Shown here: piece after piece, positions 7,307 through 9,576 of the stretch
Layout of the letters: every line of letters begins with the position of its first letter
Position numbering within the stretch: the first letter of the stretch is position 1
Source of the DNA: DASUGM01 sp036274055
GTDB lineage: Bacteria > Acidobacteriota > Vicinamibacteria > Vicinamibacterales > SCN-69-37
Direction: 5' to 3'
DNA: 9,576 nt
Assembly (NCBI GenBank): GCA_036274055.1
Contig: DASUGM010000081.1
Span: 1-9,576 of the forward strand
Translations under genes and position numbers: made by a program
Notes under the pieces: generated by a model
What the model was told of the DNA's origin: nothing
Seen by the model: the letters and a program-made list of their open reading frames with translations, nothing else
Database searches by the model: none

Positions 7307-8577
7307 ACCGCCGGTCCAGACGGCACTGCCGTCATCACCTCGCGGCCAGGCGGCAGATTCTTCGCCCGCCGCGCGAAGAATCCCGGCAGCGGTTCCAGTT
7401 CCGGCACTGGCTCGCGCTTGAGGCGGTCGAACATCTCGAGATACTTCCGTTCGATCACCGTCCACGAATAATGACGCCGGAAGAAATCGCGGCCGTTGCG
7501 GCCCAGAACTTCGCCTAACGGGCCGGTCGAATCGAGCAGGAACAGGCCTTCCGCGAATTCCTCGAACGACTCGTAATACAGCCCGGCGTTGCTGCGCATG
7601 CACTGGCCGCGAAGCACGTCACAGAACCCGTTGGCCAGCACCGGCTTGCCGAGCGCCCAGGCCTCGAGCGCCACCATCGACAGGCTTTCATATCGCGACG
7701 GCATGATCAGCAGGTCCGACGCCGCCAGCGCGTCGAACTTGTCCTCGTCGGACAGGAACCCGAGATGGCGAATCCGCGGATGCTTCGGCACCGGAATGAC
7801 GCTCGATCCGATCAGAACGAGATCAAGCCCGTGCGGGTACATCACCGAGTAGCGCTCGAAGTGCGAGAACAGTTCGGCGCAGCCCTTGTTCTCGTCGATC
7901 CGGCCGACGTAGAGCGCGAACGGCCGCCGGATGTTGAACTTCTTCTTGAACCGCCACGGTTGGGTGCGGTCGGGAATCGCCGAGCCGACGCCGACGACGA
8001 CACCGGGGCCCTTGCGATGGCTGAGCGCGTCGATCATCGCCCGCTCCTCGAACGAGTTGTACATGAGCGCGCGCGCGCCGCGCAGAACCGGCGGAAAGAT
8101 GGCCAGACCCATCGCCGGATCGCGCTCGGCCGTAGGTACCAGCACCGACTTGGCTGCCACCGTCCGGATCCCATGCCAGGCATGGTAGTAGCGCAGGCTG
8201 AAGAAGACGAAGTAATCGAAGGCGCCGCTGACCGACTGCAGGTGTCTCGTCAGCGCCGGGCTCGCCGGGCCCTCGGCGTCGAGCCATTTCAGCTCGTCGT
8301 GGAGCGAGTGCCGCTGCTCGAAGACATGATGCGAGAGCTTTCCGAACTCGGCCGTGCTCCGCGGTCGCGCCACCGGAAAGCGGCGCACGGTCAGCCCGTT
8401 GATCTTCTCTTCACCGGCGGGCAGCTCGTTCTTCCACGTGATGTAGTCACGCGCGCACGACGTGAACACCTCGACGTCGGCATGCCGGGCCAGACGTTCG
8501 GCGACGTAGCGTGCGTGAAGTTCGGCCCCGCCGCTGATGTCCGCGCCGTAGCGCTGAACAACAACCGCGAGTTTCAC
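7303..8577 (-). CDS. Family 4 glycosyltransferase A (GTG start)
   Basis: This 424-residue GT4-type glycosyltransferase is read from a GTG codon at 8577-8575. The start is supported by a GTGA overlap with the stop of the coiled-coil gene (8574-8577) and by alignment of MKLAVVVQRYG with the start of paralogue A'. A GGAG sequence lies about 10 nt ahead of it. Motifs include GGAE (16-19), YVGRIDENKG (223-232) at the start of the second Rossmann-like lobe, and ESLSMVALE with E297 and E305 in EX7E spacing. The protein closely resembles A' (3544-4983) through SNAGLYY (329-335) and the final HYSW--IE-KY--MFDRL segment, after which A has a short neutral Pro-rich end rather than the charged tail of A'. 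No membrane segment is evident. It probably transfers one sugar from a nucleotide donor in the glycan pathway encoded here. Specificity is not readable. Confidence 0.93.
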   Translation of the reverse strand: MKLAVVVQRYGADISGGAELHARYVAERLARHADVEVFTSCARDYITWKNELPAGEEKINGLTVRRFPVARPRSTAEFGKLSHHVFEQRHSLHDELKWLDAEGPASPALTRHLQSVSGAFDYFVFFSLRYYHAWHGIRTVAAKSVLVPTAERDPAMGLAIFPPVLRGARALMYNSFEERAMIDALSHRKGPGVVVGVGSAIPDRTQPWRFKKKFNIRRPFALYVGRIDENKGCAELFSHFERYSVMYPHGLDLVLIGSSVIPVPKHPRIRHLGFLSDEDKFDALAASDLLIMPSRYESLSMVALEAWALGKPVLANGFCDVLRGQCMRSNAGLYYESFEEFAEGLFLLDSTGPLGEVLGRNGRDFFRRHYSWTVIERKYLEMFDRLKREPVPELEPLPGFFARRAKNLPPGREVMTAVPSGPAV

Positions 8578-9554
8578 TGCGATTCTGCTCCGCCGTCGGC
8601 GCCGCCCTCATTGCCGCCGCCGCCGTCGTCGTCGAAGCCGTCGGCGTCGCCGCCGTCGTCGGCCGCGCCGCCGGTGTCAGCCGACGCACCATTCGCCGTT
8701 CCGGCCGGCCCGCCCGGCGCGTTGGCCTGGTTCTGCTGGTCGCCGAACGTCTGCCCGGGCCGGCGCCGCCGCCGGCGTCGCCGCCGCCGCGTGCCGTCGC
8801 CACGCGGGCCCTGGTTCGGCTGCGGGCCGCTAGACGCGACCGACGTCCCGCTGCTCTCAGTCCTGGGCGCATCTGCCGATCTCTGCGGCTCGGCCTGCGG
8901 CCTCTGCGCCTCGGCGTTTCTCGGCGTCTCGGCGTGGTTGCGGGTGTCGGCGTGCTGGCGCGCGCTTTCCATCTGCCGCCGCGGTTCGGCGATGCGCTGC
9001 GCCTCGGTGTGCGCTTCGAACGCCCGCGCCCGCCGCTCGTCGAAGTCCATCCGGCTCGACAGCGACTCGACCCGCATCTTCATGTTGTGCACTTCGATGC
9101 CGATCCGCGTCAGCTCGACCGTCAGGTTGTGCAGCAGCTCGTAGGACAGCCGCTCGCGCTCTTCCATCCGGCGCAGCCGCTGTTCGTTCTGCGTGTTCAC
9201 CTGCGACTGGATGTGCAGCGCCGAGGTGATCCGGTCCGGGTTGAAGAACAGTTTCAGCAGCGGCTTGAGCAGCTTGCGTATCGCGCCGAGCGCGCCGCGG
9301 TGGGTTTCGTACAGCGTCGTATCACCGAACTCGAAATTCGGCGACGGCGGCACCACCGCGCTCTTGCGGAACTGCTCGACCAGATCCGACCGCACGCTCG
9401 TCGGATCGAGGAACTTCTCGAGCTTGACCGTCGCCAGCTGCTGCAATTCGGCTTCGGTGTAGTCGGCGCCGCGCTTCTCGCGAATCCGCGCGCGGATGCC
9501 TTTCATGATTTGCTCGACGTCCACCGCATCGCTGCGGACGTTCAGATCGCCCAT
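8574..9554 (-). CDS. Coiled-coil protein with poly-arginine block and acidic Gly/Asp tail, glycan-operon associated
   Basis: This 326-residue protein of unknown function appears to have four parts. Residues 11-28 (VDVEQIMKGIRARIREKR) resemble, from memory, the N-terminal helix of methyltransferases and glycosyltransferases encoded in O-antigen-type loci. Residues 84-107 (THRGALGAIRKLLKPLLKLF) form a basic, amphipathic segment that could sit on a membrane. Residues about 115-185 are strongly helical and charged, probably a coiled coil (QNEQRLRRMEERERLSYELL, then IGIEVHNMKMRVESLSSRM). From about 190 onward it is disordered: Ala/Gln/Arg repeats, ten consecutive arginines (256-265), a Gln/Asn/Gly stretch, then an acidic Gly/Asp tail (291-326). 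No catalytic domain is visible, although relatives with this N-terminus often carry one. It leads the glycosyltransferase operon and overlaps gene A by GTGA. A scaffold or chain-length role is plausible but unproven. A contaminating functional call such as an RNA-binding protein is not supported. Confidence 0.85.
   Translation of the reverse strand: MGDLNVRSDAVDVEQIMKGIRARIREKRGADYTEAELQQLATVKLEKFLDPTSVRSDLVEQFRKSAVVPPSPNFEFGDTTLYETHRGALGAIRKLLKPLLKLFFNPDRITSALHIQSQVNTQNEQRLRRMEERERLSYELLHNLTVELTRIGIEVHNMKMRVESLSSRMDFDERRARAFEAHTEAQRIAEPRRQMESARQHADTRNHAETPRNAEAQRPQAEPQRSADAPRTESSGTSVASSGPQPNQGPRGDGTRRRRRRRRRRPGQTFGDQQNQANAPGGPAGTANGASADTGGAADDGGDADGFDDDGGGGNEGGADGGAESQ
8760..8789 (-). other. 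Ten-codon poly-arginine run
   Basis: Residues 256-265 of the coiled-coil protein are ten arginines encoded by a mix of seven CGG, two CGC and one CGA. The mixed codons show it is not a pure triplet expansion and suggest some selection for the amino acids, although high GC alone favours CGN codons. Poly-arginine can bind nucleic acid, phosphates or membranes, and can slow ribosomes. Confidence 0.8.
8865..8936 (-). repeat. In-frame CGCCGAGA/CGCAGAG-type tandem repeat inside the coiled-coil gene
   Basis: The minus strand carries degenerate 8-10 nt units (CGCCGAGA, CGCCGAGAAA, CGCCGAGG, CGCAGAGG, CGCAGAGA) that encode the HAETPRNAEAQRPQAEPQRS stretch (residues 207-226). The words resemble CGCAGAG-type repeats that I recall as dispersed intergenic elements in several GC-rich phyla. 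It may be a repeat captured in frame, or simply low-complexity coding DNA. Confidence 0.55.
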
Positions 9555-9562
9555 AACCCTGA

Positions 9563-9567
9563 TCCTT
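9563..9567 (-). promoter_or_regulatory. Ribosome binding site of the coiled-coil gene
   Basis: AAGGA on the minus strand lies 8 nt ahead of the ATG at 9554, an ideal spacing, and supports this start. The remaining bases to the window edge are too few to show a promoter or to tell whether another operon gene ends just upstream. Confidence 0.65.
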
Positions 9568-9576
9568 GTCAGGCCC

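Noticed and set aside
6323..7471. Plus-strand open frame (382 codons) opposite gene B
   Set aside because: It is antisense to conserved GT4 motifs, has no domain of its own and has no good ribosome binding site that I can see.
8580..8680. GCC/GTC-rich trinucleotide tract as a non-coding repeat array
   Set aside because: It is explained by Gly/Asp codons of the acidic tail in the annotated reading frame; the units are irregular and there are no spacers, so it is not CRISPR.
7765..9144. Plus-strand open frame (459 codons) ending in Ser/Pro/Arg/Cys-rich sequence
   Set aside because: It lies antisense to gene A and the coiled-coil gene. Its low-complexity end mirrors the poly-Arg and Gly/Asp codons on the other strand.

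Overview
The window is high-GC bacterial DNA, almost entirely coding, with every supported gene on the minus strand. The gene types point to Acidobacteriota: an orphan tandem MacB/FtsX permease of the 'acidobacterial duplicated orphan permease' (ADOP) type, a DUF2911 protein, and very GC-rich low-complexity tails. A Vicinamibacteria-like lineage is my guess and Gemmatimonadota is an alternative. This assignment is inference from gene content; there is no rRNA or other marker here.

Reading in the direction of transcription (right to left), 9554-3544 is a five-gene surface-glycan operon. It starts with a coiled-coil protein carrying a ten-arginine block and an acidic Gly/Asp tail (9554-8574). 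Four GT-B-fold, family-4-type glycosyltransferases follow: A (8577-7303), B (7306-6038), B' (6041-4980) and A' (4983-3544). A and A' are paralogues of each other, and so are B and B', so the order is mirrored (A-B-B'-A'). Every junction inside this block is a 4-bp stop/start overlap (one GTGA, three ATGA), which predicts translational coupling and a co-produced set of enzymes. The likely job is sequential sugar addition to a cell-surface polysaccharide such as an O-antigen-like chain. Donor and acceptor sugars cannot be read from the sequence.

The operon ends in a 48-nt gap (3496-3543) spanned by a near-perfect 27-bp inverted repeat. One arm encodes the extreme C-terminus of A'. The other arm abuts the start codon of the next gene. 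That gene (3495-1036) is the ADOP-type permease, with no ATPase gene visible in the window. One base after its stop begins a secreted protein (1034 to beyond the left edge). It has an alpha/beta-hydrolase-like domain whose nucleophile serine appears to be lost, fused to a DUF2911 domain. The permease and this protein probably share a transcript; whether they also share one with the glycan operon depends on what the hairpin does.

No RNA genes, CRISPR arrays, insertion sequences, attachment sites or origins were recognised. No stretch longer than about 50 bases lacks a gene.
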